The notes: generated from the letters alone by a model not told the origin. A stretch of 64,000 nt of DNA from UBA6522 sp965262365 (GCA_965262365.1 OZ253541.1:5704001-5768000), one strand, 5' to 3'. Positions 24,139 to 34,110 are shown, counted from the first letter of the stretch. A program made the numbers and translations.

Positions 24139-25290
24139 ATGGACTCGCATACGCAAAATGCCGAACGCCTGGCCGAGGCGAAGCGTTGCGTTGTGAAAAT
24201 CGGCTCGACGCTGTTTGTCGATGCCGCTACCGGCAACCTGCAGCGCGGTTGGCTCGAGGCCGTATGCGCCGATGTCGCCGCCATGCGCGCCCGGGGCCAG
24301 GAGATCGTGATTGTATCGTCCGGAGCCATTGCGCTGGGCGCCGAGCCGTTGGGAATCGACCCGCTGACGCACCGCCTGCAGGAAAGCCAGGCCGCAGCGG
24401 CGGCCGGCCAGATCAAACTGGCCCATGCGTACCAGGAAATCCTCGCCGCACAGGGGATCGCAGCGGCTCAGGTGCTGTTGACGCTGGACGACAGCGAGAA
24501 CCGTCGCCGTTACCTGAACGCCGCGAATACGCTCTTCACTCTGCTGAAGCGTGGAGCGGTACCCGTGGTCAACGAAAACGACACGGTGGCGACAGAAGAA
24601 ATCCGCTACGGGGATAACGACCGGCTCGCTGCACGTGTGGCACAAATGGTCAGCGCCGACTGCCTGATTCTGCTATCGGACGTGGACGGCTTTTATACGG
24701 CTGATCCCAATGTCGATCCGGGCGCTGAACATATCGCGGAGATTTCGGCGTTGACGGACGCTCACCTGAAGATGGCGGGCGGCGCCGGTTCCGCCTACGG
24801 CTCCGGCGGCATGCGCACCAAGCTCGACGCGGCCCGCATCGCCATGGGCGCCGGGTGCCGCATGGCGATCGCGTCGGGACATGTACAGCATCCGCTGCGG
24901 GCGTTGCGGGAGGGCGCCAGGGCCACGTGGTTCCTGCCCGGTTCCACGCCGAGGGCATCGAGGAAACAGTGGATCGCCGGAGCGCTCAAACCCCGTGGCA
25001 CGGTGACCGTGGATGACGGGGCCAGGCGCGCCCTGGAGTCGGGGCGAAGCTTGCTGCCGGCGGGTGTCACCGATGTCAGCGGTCGCTTCGAGCGCGGCGA
25101 CGCGGTACGCGTACTCGATCCGACCGGGCTTGAACTGGGGCGTGGCCTCATCGCCTACGCGGCGGAGGATGCCCGCGCCATTGCCGGGCGCCGCTCGGAT
25201 GCGATCGAAGGGATTTTGGGCTATCGTGGCCGCGACGAAATGATCCACCGGGACGATCTGGCACTCTCGGTCAGCGAGGTACGGAAATGA
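24139..25290 (+). CDS. proB: glutamate 5-kinase
   Basis: A 383-residue enzyme for the first step of proline synthesis. Amino acid kinase domain: VVKIGSTLFVD, IVSSGAIALGAEPLG, VVNENDTVATEEIRYGDNDRLAARVA and LLSDVDGFYTADP. The last ~100 residues are a PUA domain (PRGTVTVDDGARRALESGRSLLPAGVTDVSG..F.RGDAV). It overlaps proA by four bases (ATGA), so the pair should be co-translated and form the usual ProB-ProA channelled complex. Confidence 0.95.
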   Translation: MDSHTQNAERLAEAKRCVVKIGSTLFVDAATGNLQRGWLEAVCADVAAMRARGQEIVIVSSGAIALGAEPLGIDPLTHRLQESQAAAAAGQIKLAHAYQEILAAQGIAAAQVLLTLDDSENRRRYLNAANTLFTLLKRGAVPVVNENDTVATEEIRYGDNDRLAARVAQMVSADCLILLSDVDGFYTADPNVDPGAEHIAEISALTDAHLKMAGGAGSAYGSGGMRTKLDAARIAMGAGCRMAIASGHVQHPLRALREGARATWFLPGSTPRASRKQWIAGALKPRGTVTVDDGARRALESGRSLLPAGVTDVSGRFERGDAVRVLDPTGLELGRGLIAYAAEDARAIAGRRSDAIEGILGYRGRDEMIHRDDLALSVSEVRK

Positions 25291-26573
25291 TTGCCGTTGA
25301 AAAAGACGCCGCGATGGATCTGCGGCAGCAAATGATGAGCATGGGTGCGGCCGCGCGGAAGGCTGCGCGAAAATTGGCCCGCGTGGATGCCGGACTCAAG
25401 GCACAGGCATTGCGGGCGGCGGCCGAGGCCATGCGGGCGCGCGCACCGGAGATTCTTGAAGCCAATGGCAAGGACATGGAGGCGGGCCGGCGCAAGCAGT
25501 TGACGGCCGCGCTGCTGGACCGCCTTGCCCTGAACGAACAGCGGGTCGAAGCGACGGCCCGGGGCGTGGAGAGCATCGCGGATTTCGAAGATCCCGTGGG
25601 CGGCGTGATCGGCGAATGGGAGCGTCCCAACGGGTTGAGGATTCAGCGCGTGCGGGTTCCGCTCGGAGTAATCGGCATCATCTACGAGAGTCGTCCAAAC
25701 GTGACCGCCGATGCCGGTGCGCTATGTCTGAAGAGCGGCAACGCCGTAATCCTGCGTGGCGGTACCGAGGCCGCGCACTCCAACGCCGCGATTCACGCTT
25801 GCCTGGTGGAGGGGCTGGAGGCAGCGGGGCTGCCGGGCGCGGCCGTGCAGCGCGTTCCGACTCAGGATCGCGTGGCCGTAGGCATCCTGCTGCGGGAGAT
25901 GGGCGAATTCCTGGACGTGATCGTGCCTCGGGGCGGCAAGGGCCTCATCGCCCGGGTCCAGCAGGATGCCCGGGTGCCGGTCATGGGGCACCTGGAGGGT
26001 ATCTGCCATACTTACGTGCACGAATCTGCCGATCTCGACAAGGCGAGAAGGGTGGTCGTCAACGCCAAGATGCGGCGGACGGGCATCTGCGGCGCCACCG
26101 AGACGTTGCTCGTGGACCGAAGCGCATCGGCGGCAACGCTCGCTGCGCTCGTCGATGACCTGATCGCCGCCGGCTGCGAAGTGCGCGGCGACGCGGCGGC
26201 ACAGCGCAGCGATTCACGCGTCAAGGCGGCCGCCGATTCGGACTGGGGCAAGGAGTATCTGGATGCGATCATCGCGCTGCGCGTGGTGGACGATATCGAT
26301 GAGGCCATGGCGCACATTCGCCGCTATGGATCGGGTCATACCGAGGCCATCATCGCGGAGGATAGCGGCGCGGCCGAGCGGTTCCTGAACGAGCTGGACA
26401 GTTCCATCCTGCTGCACAACGCCTCGACCCAGTTCGCGGACGGCGGAGAGTTCGGTATGGGTGCCGAGATCGGGATCGCAACCGGCCGGATTCACGCCCG
26501 CGGACCCGTGGGCGCCGAGCAGTTGACGAGCTACAAGTACGTCGTTCGGGGAGACGGTCAGGCGCGGCCTTGA
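25287..26573 (+). CDS. proA: gamma-glutamyl phosphate reductase
   Basis: A 428-residue NADPH-dependent reductase that turns glutamyl-5-phosphate into the semialdehyde, second step of proline synthesis. Signature blocks: VPLGVIGIIYESRPNVTADAGALCLKSGNAVILRGG, DVIVPRGGKGLI, and the catalytic cysteine in KMRRTGICGATETLLVD. It ends with GPVGAEQLTSYKYVVRG. The start overlaps the stop of proB. Confidence 0.95.
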   Translation: MIAVEKDAAMDLRQQMMSMGAAARKAARKLARVDAGLKAQALRAAAEAMRARAPEILEANGKDMEAGRRKQLTAALLDRLALNEQRVEATARGVESIADFEDPVGGVIGEWERPNGLRIQRVRVPLGVIGIIYESRPNVTADAGALCLKSGNAVILRGGTEAAHSNAAIHACLVEGLEAAGLPGAAVQRVPTQDRVAVGILLREMGEFLDVIVPRGGKGLIARVQQDARVPVMGHLEGICHTYVHESADLDKARRVVVNAKMRRTGICGATETLLVDRSASAATLAALVDDLIAAGCEVRGDAAAQRSDSRVKAAADSDWGKEYLDAIIALRVVDDIDEAMAHIRRYGSGHTEAIIAEDSGAAERFLNELDSSILLHNASTQFADGGEFGMGAEIGIATGRIHARGPVGAEQLTSYKYVVRGDGQARP

Positions 26574-26624
26574 CCGGTCAAACTCGCCCCGGGTGGGATA
26601 TCGATCTCTGCGACTGACCCGCGT

Positions 26625-27989
26625 TCAGCCACCCCAGGGCGTGATCGATTCCTTCAGCAGCGCGTAACCCTTGAGGAATCCGGGGCGCTCTCCGGAGTAG
26701 ATTCGGTCGAAAGTCTCCAGCGCGCCGTCCAGCCAGGCGTGCAGTTCGTGGTGATCGGGATTGGCGTCCCGGTAGGCATCGCGGATCAACACGTAGTGAA
26801 TTCGTGGATCGTAGGGTTTCTTGATGCCGCCCATGGACTCGTCGCCGTCCAGCAGCCGCAGCAGCATCGCATCGGCGGAACCCAGGGTTTGCTCGTGGAT
26901 CGGGGGGCCCTCCATGCGGTACATCACCGAGGTCATGTCACGGCCGTTGCCGGTGGTGTAGCCCATGTCCTCCCAGATGTTGTCGGCGCTGGCGCCGACG
27001 TGATCGAGCACCTTGCCGGCGAAGAAGCGCAGCGGGTCGGATACGTCGGCGAGCAGGTCGGTGAGGCGGTCCCCGTCCAGGTCCGTGGCGAGGATGATGG
27101 TGTCCTGTTTCTGGATCAGGTCCCACAGCAGGATCCCGTAGTTGGTATCGGCGATGTGCTGTTCGATACGCCCGCCCCAGTTCTCCATGCCGTCCTTGAA
27201 GCCCTCCGGAAGGAGGTTGACGATCCGGTCGACCAGTTCACGATGCTCGACATAGCCATCCACGGCGTAGCGTCGACCGACCTGGAATTTCGTACCCTGC
27301 AGCATCCAGGAGAGAATGCCGGCGTTGACTCCGTCCTCCTGGGCCTGGGTCGGCTTGTAGGCCACCCTTCCCACCGTGCCGCTCTCGTGCACCATTTGCA
27401 GAAAGCGCCGCACCGCGTACGCCATCTGGATGCCGGGCGTGTTCATCTCACAGTGGATGATTCCGGTCCCGGGGTCCACGTCGAAAACCGACTTGTCCTG
27501 GGAATAGGGCAGGCACGGCATGCAGCGGACCACGGTGATCGGACCGTAGGGCCGCACGTTGCAGTAGACACCCGCCTGGGTACGAAGCGGCGCGTTACCC
27601 GACTTGCCCATGACAACGACCCGTTCGCCGCCGTCTCCGTTGACGTAGGCATCTCCCGCCGTGGACCACTTGATCGAAATGCAGGGCATGTTCCCGAACC
27701 AGCTCAACGGCGCCAGTCTCGTGTCGTGACGGTACTGCGCCCACATGGGGACCGCGTAGAAGGGCAGTCCGAGAATGTCGATGGCGGCCACGGTGCCCAG
27801 CAGCGCGTAGGCGTCGGTGAGCGAGTGGGCGACGGGCTGGACCGAGCCGTCGTGGTGCCCACCCTGCCAGATGACAGCGTCAGGATGTCCTGTGGGCCGC
27901 AGTCCGGCCGGTTCGTAGTGGGACTCCAGAAGGCCGAAGAGATCCCCAGCGGCTGCTTCCGTGCGAGCGATTTTCATCAGGTCGAGCAT
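26625..27989 (-). CDS. hypothetical protein, 454 residues
   Basis: A well-formed single gene starting at ATG 27989 after GGGAA. It has no signal peptide and no membrane helix, so it should be cytoplasmic. Features include WQGGHHDGSVQPVAHSLTDAYALLG, NMPCISIKWSTAGDAYVNGDGGERVVVMGKSGNAPLRTQAGVY, and IILATDLDGDRLTDLLADVSDPLRFFAG. The DGDGG and TDLDGDRLTD motifs hint at metal or phosphate binding, but I cannot assign a family. Codon use matches its neighbours. A small unknown gene (28061) precedes it in the same orientation by 71 bp and may be cotranscribed. Confidence 0.75.
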   Translation of the reverse strand: MLDLMKIARTEAAAGDLFGLLESHYEPAGLRPTGHPDAVIWQGGHHDGSVQPVAHSLTDAYALLGTVAAIDILGLPFYAVPMWAQYRHDTRLAPLSWFGNMPCISIKWSTAGDAYVNGDGGERVVVMGKSGNAPLRTQAGVYCNVRPYGPITVVRCMPCLPYSQDKSVFDVDPGTGIIHCEMNTPGIQMAYAVRRFLQMVHESGTVGRVAYKPTQAQEDGVNAGILSWMLQGTKFQVGRRYAVDGYVEHRELVDRIVNLLPEGFKDGMENWGGRIEQHIADTNYGILLWDLIQKQDTIILATDLDGDRLTDLLADVSDPLRFFAGKVLDHVGASADNIWEDMGYTTGNGRDMTSVMYRMEGPPIHEQTLGSADAMLLRLLDGDESMGGIKKPYDPRIHYVLIRDAYRDANPDHHELHAWLDGALETFDRIYSGERPGFLKGYALLKESITPWGG

Positions 27990-28060
27990 GATCGTATATT
28001 CCCGGCGGTTGATGCCGGGAAGGGTGCCCAGCGGCGGCGTCCCGGCTCGGAGGGCGGCTA

Positions 28061-28330
28061 TTATACGAAAGGATCGTTCGGTGTGCCGGGCGCCTGCACG
28101 GCTTCGTGGATCAGGTGCGGGCGGTCGCCCTGACGCGAGTAGCGGTGCTCGCTGGCCATGTCCTTTAGCGCTGCGTCGCGCTCCGCACGGCTCGCAAACC
28201 AGTGGAGCTGCTGCCAATCCGCGCCCAGGAGGCGGCCGAAGGTATCTCCGACGGGCAGCCTGACGCGAATGCCATAGGGCTTTTCCGAGCTCGATTGCCG
28301 ATTAAGGTTGTGTGGGTGGCAGATATCCAT
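28061..28330 (-). CDS. small conserved-looking hypothetical protein
   Basis: An 89-residue soluble protein starting at ATG 28330 with AAGGA nine bases upstream. It reads YGIRVRLPVGDTFGRLLGADWQQLHWFASRAERDAALKDMASEHRYSRQGDRPHLIHEAVQ, a compact, charged, probably folded domain; the phrase 'HWF....eRD.AL.dM...H.YSR.GD.P.l..e' resembles a small uncharacterised proteobacterial family I have seen but cannot name. It lies upstream of the 454-residue unknown and divergent from the large AAA protein. Confidence 0.7.
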   Translation of the reverse strand: MDICHPHNLNRQSSSEKPYGIRVRLPVGDTFGRLLGADWQQLHWFASRAERDAALKDMASEHRYSRQGDRPHLIHEAVQAPGTPNDPFV

Positions 28331-28518
28331 TTCCGGGATTCCTTCGAGGTCCAGCGCACCAAGCACGGCAGGGATTGCCTGCTACAATCTTAACCCGGAT
28401 ATCCCGCCGGCGTACGGGTAGACCCGGGCCGGTCATCGGTGAGTGTCGATGCGCCGGAATAAAACGGTGCGCCCCAGAATGCAAACCCCGGCGTGAGCGT
28501 CGATCAGGAGCGAAAGGT

Positions 28519-31500
28519 TTGTCCAGGGTCTCTCAAACAGGCCAGTTCTTCGCTGTAGGCGGTGCGGTTCAGGCGGACCGGCCATGCTATATGGAGAGAC
28601 CTGCCGACGAGGCGCTCGTGCGGGGCATTCGCGATCGGCAGTTCTGCTATACCCTGGCTCCCAAGGCCAGCGGCAAATCCAGTCTGATGGCCCGCACGGT
28701 CCGCGGCCTGCGCGCCGAGGGCCAGTTGGTGGCCGTCGTGGATCTGGCCCAGATCGGTATGGGCGGCGAACGCGCCGGCGGCGCGGAAGCGGGCCGTTGG
28801 TCCTACAGTATCGCCTACCGGGTGTTGCGTGAACTTCGGCTCAAGGTGGACCTGCAGTCCTGGTGGCAGACCAAGAGCGCGCTGGCGGGCGAGCAAAGGC
28901 TCGCGGAATTCTTTTGGGAGGTCGTACTTCCCAACACTTCTGAACCCGTCACAGTGTTCCTGGACGAAATCGAACGCGCCATCGGGCTTCCGTTTGCGAA
29001 GGAGTTGTTCGGCGGCATCCGGTCCTGTTACAGCGGCCGCACAACCGAACCCGAACTGGAGCGGCTGAACTTTGTCGCCCTCGGCGTGGCGGCGCCGCGG
29101 CAGCTTTGTCCGGATGTCACGATCTCTCCGTTCGTCGAAGGCCGCCGCATTGAGTTGCACGACTTCAGCCTTGAAGAGACTTACGGGCTGGCGCCGGGTT
29201 TCGGGGACACTCGGCACGGACGCGTGGCGCTCCGGGAGATTTTCTCCTGGGCGTCGGGTCAACCCTATCTCACCCAGAAAATAGCGCGGGGGCTGGCGCG
29301 TCGCGGCGGCATGCCCAGCAAACTCGATCGTGTGCTCAACGACCAGTTCCTGGGCCCGGGTACGCGACGCAACGAGGCTCTCCTCAGCCACATTCGCACG
29401 TTTCTGACCGGTCGTACGCGTACCCAGCAACAGGCGCTGGCGCTTCTGGCGCGAGTGGTCAAGGGCGAAATGCTTCTTTATGACCCTGGCTCGCTTGCAT
29501 ATCGGCTATTGATCCTGTCGGGTGTGATCGGGGTCGGTGTAGAAGGCCAACTGGCGTTTCGAAACAAGCTGTTCGAGCGAGTCTTCGGCAGGAAATGGAT
29601 CACGTCCGCGATGCCGTTCAACTGGCGCAGGTGGTCCGTTGCCGTGACTCTGGTTGCCGCGCTGATCGGCGGTTCCACCTGGTACGTTCGCTACGTCCCT
29701 CGCCCTCACATCGAAACCCTCTCGGCTGCCACGGCGGATCTGGGCGCCGAATTGCAGGCCCACGACAGGCTCAGCCGACTGCCCGGGTTTGCCGGCGTCG
29801 CCGATCGGCTGTTGGCCGCCGTGATGAGCCGGCGCAGCCGTGACGCGGAGACGTTCGAGGATGCCGAGAGCATGGATGCCGTGCTGCGCGGACTGGAGGG
29901 CTATGGAGATCTGGCCGACCAGCTCATGGACGAGTACTGGGTTCGACGGGCCGAGGACGCGGTCCGTCGGGAACGTCGCGACGAGGCGTTACTTCTCAGC
30001 GCCCGCGCGGCTTCCCCAACGGACGAATACGCTCGCCGGCTGGCCGCGGAGCTGATCGGCCACGATTACCGCTCCCTTGTGCGTAGTTTCAGGCTCACCG
30101 AAGCGCCGGCCCGCTGGGAGGTGGATTGGCAGTCCGAGGAATTGGCGCTGGTCGACCTGGACCACCAGGTACGCCGGCTGCGCCTCAACAGTTTCGGCAA
30201 GATGAACTTCGAGAATCGGCTCACTGCGCTGCAGCACCTGCCGGTGAGCCGGGAAATCACCGTGAACGAACCGGGATCGGCCGGTGCGTTTCAACTGCGC
30301 CTGACCCTGGATCATCCCGCCCCGGAGGAACTGTTTGCTACGTTACAGGCCCCGAGCGGTGCCCAGGTGAGTTTTGCTCCGCGCGCCGATAGCTCCGGCA
30401 CCTTCGCAATCGCCGCCAGCGGCCGATCTCCACTGGCGATATTGGCCGATGAGAATCGGCGCGGCGTGTGGCGCTTGACGCTGGTGGATCGAGGCGTGGA
30501 TTCCGCCGGACAGTTGATCCGCTGGGGCCTCTACTTCGCGGAGGAAGTGCGTGGTTGGGAAGACCAGCCCCAGGGCCTCGCCCTTTCCGACCCGCTGCGT
30601 ACGGACCAGGTGGACGTCGAACTCAGCGTCGACGGCCGGTTGGCCATTGCACGCCCGTCGCGGCAGAGCGTCGTGGGTGCGGTGTCGCTATGGGATCTGC
30701 GGACCAACTCGCTGGTGGGTGACGTTCAACTGGATGCGGAACCCCAGTACGTTGCGCTGACCGGAGACTCCTCCAGGATTCTTGCCGTTGCGGGAGACCA
30801 ATTGGAGCTTTGGGACGCGCGAACCGGCGCCCTGGTATCGCGCGTGGGAACGCAGACGGGATTCATGCTGCCTCCGGCGCTCACCGACAGCGGCGGACAC
30901 GTCGTGATTGCCGAACAGCTTGACGAGCAGGACTCTCTGTACAGCCTGTTGCGAACGGCGGATGGCGAACTACTGTCAAGCGTTGCCGGTTTGGTTGGCG
31001 TGACCGACTGGATGCTGGGACCCGACGCCCGATACCTGGTGTTGATCGGGCCGTCCCGACTGGTGCGCGTCATGGATCCCCGCAGCGGTGAAGTGCTGCG
31101 GGAGCTGCCCCACCGGCGCGATCCGGTACGCCTGGTGGCCGCTGCGACGGGCGATCTGTTGCTGACCATAGACGACATCGGCGATATGTTCGTCTGGCAT
31201 CTGAACGGGGCGGCACGGGAACCCGACCAGGGTGTGCGCCTTGGGCAGACCAGCGCGCCGGAGAGCGTGAGCATCGCTGCCGACGCCTCAAGGGTGGCCT
31301 ATCAGGCCCTGGCGGGTCAGGTCCTCGTCCGGAGCCTGACGGGACGATCGGTACCCACGAGCTTCAGGGTGAGTCAGGAGGGGGCGCCGATCCGAACCCG
31401 GCTGGCGCCGGATGGCAGCCGGCTGCTTACGTACAACGAACAACTGTTTCAACTCTGGCACCTGGCCGACTCCAGGCCTGCAGCGGTTGCGGATTCCGAA

Positions 31501-32484
31501 CTTACGGCGATCGGTCTGGATCCGCTGGAAGGTATCGCGGTGCTGGGGTTTCTGGATGGCCACGTCGGGGTGATTCGAGAAGATCAGGCAGATATTCCCG
31601 TTTCCGCCGACCAGGCAGTCAACTACATCGGGCATCAGGGCAGCATCACCCGTATCGCCGTCAATGCCACAAGCGATGTAATCGCCAGCGGCGGAAGCGA
31701 TGGCCTGGTAAGGACATGGCAACTGGGCTCCGGGGCGCCCACCGCGCCGTTCATGCGCCATCCCCAGGGGCCGGTTCATGTCGTGACCATCAGCAGCGAT
31801 GGCCGGTGGTTGGCGAGTGGTGCCGAGTTCACTGCGAGAGTCTGGCGTGCCACGGATGGCGACCTGGTACGCGAGGTGCCTGTCAGCGGACGCGTAGTGT
31901 CCATTGCAGTTGATGACTACTCCAGTTTGCTCAGCGTGGGTGACCAGGACGGTAACGTTTTCCTGACAGGGGTGGAATCGGTAGAACCGCCGGACTCGGT
32001 GCGTGTCGGTGCTGCGGCAACGGCCCTCGCCTTCGGCGTAGGCGGAACGCGGCTGGTCACCGGCGACGCGGGGGGCAATGTGCAGCTATGGGAAGTGGAG
32101 AGCCTGGCCGCATTGGGTGAACCGCACAACTTTGTCCACCCCGTGCAATGGCTTGGTTTCAGTCGCGACAGCCAGTTCCTGCTGGCCCAGACCGATCACT
32201 GGATGCACCGGTTCTCGGTAAGCGACGACGTCCTTGTGCTGACTGGCAGCCGCCTGCTGGACGCCGGAATGGAGGCGGGTGCCGCGTTACTGGTGCCCGA
32301 CGGCAGCCGCCTGCGGATGATCGGCGGGCGTGGGTCCGGTGAGCCGCAGTTCCGCGAGATGGACATGGTGCGATTGGGCACCGAGCCGCTACCCCCGGAT
32401 TCGGTTCTGCTGAGCCGCAATTGGTCTCGTATCCTGGGTCTTCGGGTGGGAGACAGCGGCGAGATCGTACCGGTTACCCACTGA
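28519..32484 (+). CDS. AAA-like ATPase / TM / P-domain / WD40 protein
   Basis: A 1321-residue protein. The TTG start at 28519 has AGGAG eight bases upstream. Residues 20-345 are an AAA-like ATPase: CYMERPADEALVRGIRDRQFCYTLAPKASGKSSLMARTV contains Walker A (GKSS), VTVFLDEIE is Walker B. The 'ERxAD..L...I..g.FcYvL....GKSSLm.Rt' wording is that of the AAA-like domain often fused to sensor/repeat modules in cyanobacteria. A membrane helix lies near 370-392 (WSVAVTLVAALIGGSTWYVRYV). Then comes a P/homB-like beta domain (about 515-675, ending LVDRGVDSAGQLIRWGLYFAEE), a fold otherwise attached to proprotein convertases. The rest (about 695-1310) is a beta-propeller of WD40-like repeats (LELWDARTG, VRTWQLGS, ARVWRATDG, VQLWEVES). 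Likely an ATP-driven signalling or scaffolding protein with an exported sensor propeller. Confidence 0.85.
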   Translation: MSRVSQTGQFFAVGGAVQADRPCYMERPADEALVRGIRDRQFCYTLAPKASGKSSLMARTVRGLRAEGQLVAVVDLAQIGMGGERAGGAEAGRWSYSIAYRVLRELRLKVDLQSWWQTKSALAGEQRLAEFFWEVVLPNTSEPVTVFLDEIERAIGLPFAKELFGGIRSCYSGRTTEPELERLNFVALGVAAPRQLCPDVTISPFVEGRRIELHDFSLEETYGLAPGFGDTRHGRVALREIFSWASGQPYLTQKIARGLARRGGMPSKLDRVLNDQFLGPGTRRNEALLSHIRTFLTGRTRTQQQALALLARVVKGEMLLYDPGSLAYRLLILSGVIGVGVEGQLAFRNKLFERVFGRKWITSAMPFNWRRWSVAVTLVAALIGGSTWYVRYVPRPHIETLSAATADLGAELQAHDRLSRLPGFAGVADRLLAAVMSRRSRDAETFEDAESMDAVLRGLEGYGDLADQLMDEYWVRRAEDAVRRERRDEALLLSARAASPTDEYARRLAAELIGHDYRSLVRSFRLTEAPARWEVDWQSEELALVDLDHQVRRLRLNSFGKMNFENRLTALQHLPVSREITVNEPGSAGAFQLRLTLDHPAPEELFATLQAPSGAQVSFAPRADSSGTFAIAASGRSPLAILADENRRGVWRLTLVDRGVDSAGQLIRWGLYFAEEVRGWEDQPQGLALSDPLRTDQVDVELSVDGRLAIARPSRQSVVGAVSLWDLRTNSLVGDVQLDAEPQYVALTGDSSRILAVAGDQLELWDARTGALVSRVGTQTGFMLPPALTDSGGHVVIAEQLDEQDSLYSLLRTADGELLSSVAGLVGVTDWMLGPDARYLVLIGPSRLVRVMDPRSGEVLRELPHRRDPVRLVAAATGDLLLTIDDIGDMFVWHLNGAAREPDQGVRLGQTSAPESVSIAADASRVAYQALAGQVLVRSLTGRSVPTSFRVSQEGAPIRTRLAPDGSRLLTYNEQLFQLWHLADSRPAAVADSELTAIGLDPLEGIAVLGFLDGHVGVIREDQADIPVSADQAVNYIGHQGSITRIAVNATSDVIASGGSDGLVRTWQLGSGAPTAPFMRHPQGPVHVVTISSDGRWLASGAEFTARVWRATDGDLVREVPVSGRVVSIAVDDYSSLLSVGDQDGNVFLTGVESVEPPDSVRVGAAATALAFGVGGTRLVTGDAGGNVQLWEVESLAALGEPHNFVHPVQWLGFSRDSQFLLAQTDHWMHRFSVSDDVLVLTGSRLLDAGMEAGAALLVPDGSRLRMIGGRGSGEPQFREMDMVRLGTEPLPPDSVLLSRNWSRILGLRVGDSGEIVPVTH

Positions 32485-32511
32485 CGGGCCTGTTTGGCCA
32501 GGAGGATCCAG

Positions 32512-34110
32512 ATGGTGAGATTTGCGACGCTGGCTGTCGGATTGATCGGTCTCGCGCCGGCCTTCGATATTGCCGCTCAGGATGATGAAGCGCCGGTTCT
32601 GACTGGATTGAAGGCAGAGGCCGTGGACCTGGTGGACGGCCAGCGCAAGCTCGTTCAGGAAATCGTCGACAGTCTGTTTTCGTTTTCCGAACTTGGGTTT
32701 CAGGAATTTGAAACCAGGCGCTACCTGACGGAAATGCTCGAAGCAAACGGTTTTGTTATCGATAACGAGGTCTCCGGCATCCCCAGCGCCTGGTGGGCGA
32801 CCTGGGGCGAAGGCGACCCCGTGATCGCGCTGGGCTCGGACGTCGACGGCATTCCCCGGTCGTCGCAGCTACCGGGCGCCATCTACCGCAAACCGATCAT
32901 CGACGGCGCGCCGGGACACGGCGAGGGTCACAATTCCGGGCAGGCCGTCGTGATTGCGGCCGCGCTCGCCGTCAAGTCGATCATGGAGCGCGAGGGGATT
33001 GGCGGGACGCTGGTCATCTGGCCTGGCGTGGCCGAGGAACTGCTCGCCACCAAGGCCTGGTTCACCCGAGACGGTCGCTTCGAGGACGTCGACGCGGTGA
33101 TCTTCACCCATGTGGATGACTCCATGGCCGTGAATTGGGGGCAGCCTCGGGGCACCGGCCTCGTATCCGTGGAATACACCTTCGAAGGCGTGGCCGCACA
33201 TGGAGCCGGCGACCCCTGGCGGGGCCGAAGCGCGCTCGACGCGGTGGAGATCATGAACGTGGCATGGAATTTTCGCCGCGAGCATCTGCGGCCCCTGCAG
33301 CGCTCCCACTACGTGATCGTCGACGGTGGGGATCAGCCCAACGTGGTGCCGCCCACCGCAACGGTGTGGTACTTCGTCCGGGAGATGACGGGAGAGCGAA
33401 TCCGGGAGAACTTCGACGCCCTGCAACGCACCGCCGAGGGCGCCACGCTGATGACCGACACCAGGGTATCGCGCCGGATCGTCGGCACTGCCTATCCCCG
33501 GCACTTCAACCGGCCCATTGCCGAGGCCATGTTCGAGAACATCCGCGCGGTCGGCATGCCGGACTGGTCGGAGGACGACCAGGCCTTTGCTCGCGCGTTT
33601 CAGGAGTTCATGGAGGCCGAAGAAATCACCGGACTCAAGACCGGGATCGACGAACTCGGCGCACCATCGGAGACCCCGCAGTCGGGTGGTTCAGACGATA
33701 TCGGCGACATCTCCTGGGTCGTGCCCACGGTGACGCTGCGTTTCCCGTCCAATATCGATGGCCGACAGGGCCACCATTGGTCCAGCGCCATCGCCATGGC
33801 CACTCCGGTGGCGCACAAGGGCGCGGTCGCCGGAGCAAAGGTGGTTGCGGCGACGCTGCTGGACCTGCTGCGGGATCCTTCCCTGGTCGAATCGGCGTGG
33901 GAGTACTTCAGGGAGGAACAGACCGCGACCGAAAGCTACGCACCGTTCATTGACGAAAACGACGCGCCGGCGATCGAGAAGAACACCGGGATCATGGCGC
34001 AGTTCAAGGAACGGCTCGAAGAGTACTACTACGACCCATCTCGATTCGACACCTACCTGGAACAGCTCGGTGTCCGTTACCCGGAACTTGAAGCGCCGGG
34101 CGGGGAGTGA
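32512..34110 (+). CDS. exported M20-type amidohydrolase (AbgB-like)
   Basis: A 532-residue protein with GGAGG before ATG 32512 and a cleavable signal peptide (MVRFATLAVGLIGLAPAFDIAAQ). It belongs to the M20 peptidase/amidohydrolase group: FSELGFQEFETRRYLTEML, IALGSDVDGIPRSSQ, GHGEGHNSGQAVVIAAALA with metal-binding His/Glu, GVAEELLATKAWF, and SGGSDDIGDISWVVPTVTLRFPSNI. The layout resembles aminobenzoyl-glutamate hydrolase-type proteins. It probably cleaves an amide bond of a small N-acyl substrate in the periplasm; the substrate cannot be read from sequence. It follows the AAA protein by 27 bp and may be cotranscribed. Confidence 0.85.
   Translation: MVRFATLAVGLIGLAPAFDIAAQDDEAPVLTGLKAEAVDLVDGQRKLVQEIVDSLFSFSELGFQEFETRRYLTEMLEANGFVIDNEVSGIPSAWWATWGEGDPVIALGSDVDGIPRSSQLPGAIYRKPIIDGAPGHGEGHNSGQAVVIAAALAVKSIMEREGIGGTLVIWPGVAEELLATKAWFTRDGRFEDVDAVIFTHVDDSMAVNWGQPRGTGLVSVEYTFEGVAAHGAGDPWRGRSALDAVEIMNVAWNFRREHLRPLQRSHYVIVDGGDQPNVVPPTATVWYFVREMTGERIRENFDALQRTAEGATLMTDTRVSRRIVGTAYPRHFNRPIAEAMFENIRAVGMPDWSEDDQAFARAFQEFMEAEEITGLKTGIDELGAPSETPQSGGSDDIGDISWVVPTVTLRFPSNIDGRQGHHWSSAIAMATPVAHKGAVAGAKVVAATLLDLLRDPSLVESAWEYFREEQTATESYAPFIDENDAPAIEKNTGIMAQFKERLEEYYYDPSRFDTYLEQLGVRYPELEAPGGE

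Noticed and set aside
28312..28518. 70-residue N-terminal extension of the AAA protein
   Set aside because: Residues are Arg/Pro/Gly/Cys-rich and overlap the divergent small gene. The TTG 28519 start has AGGAG at the right distance and begins at the conserved domain edge.
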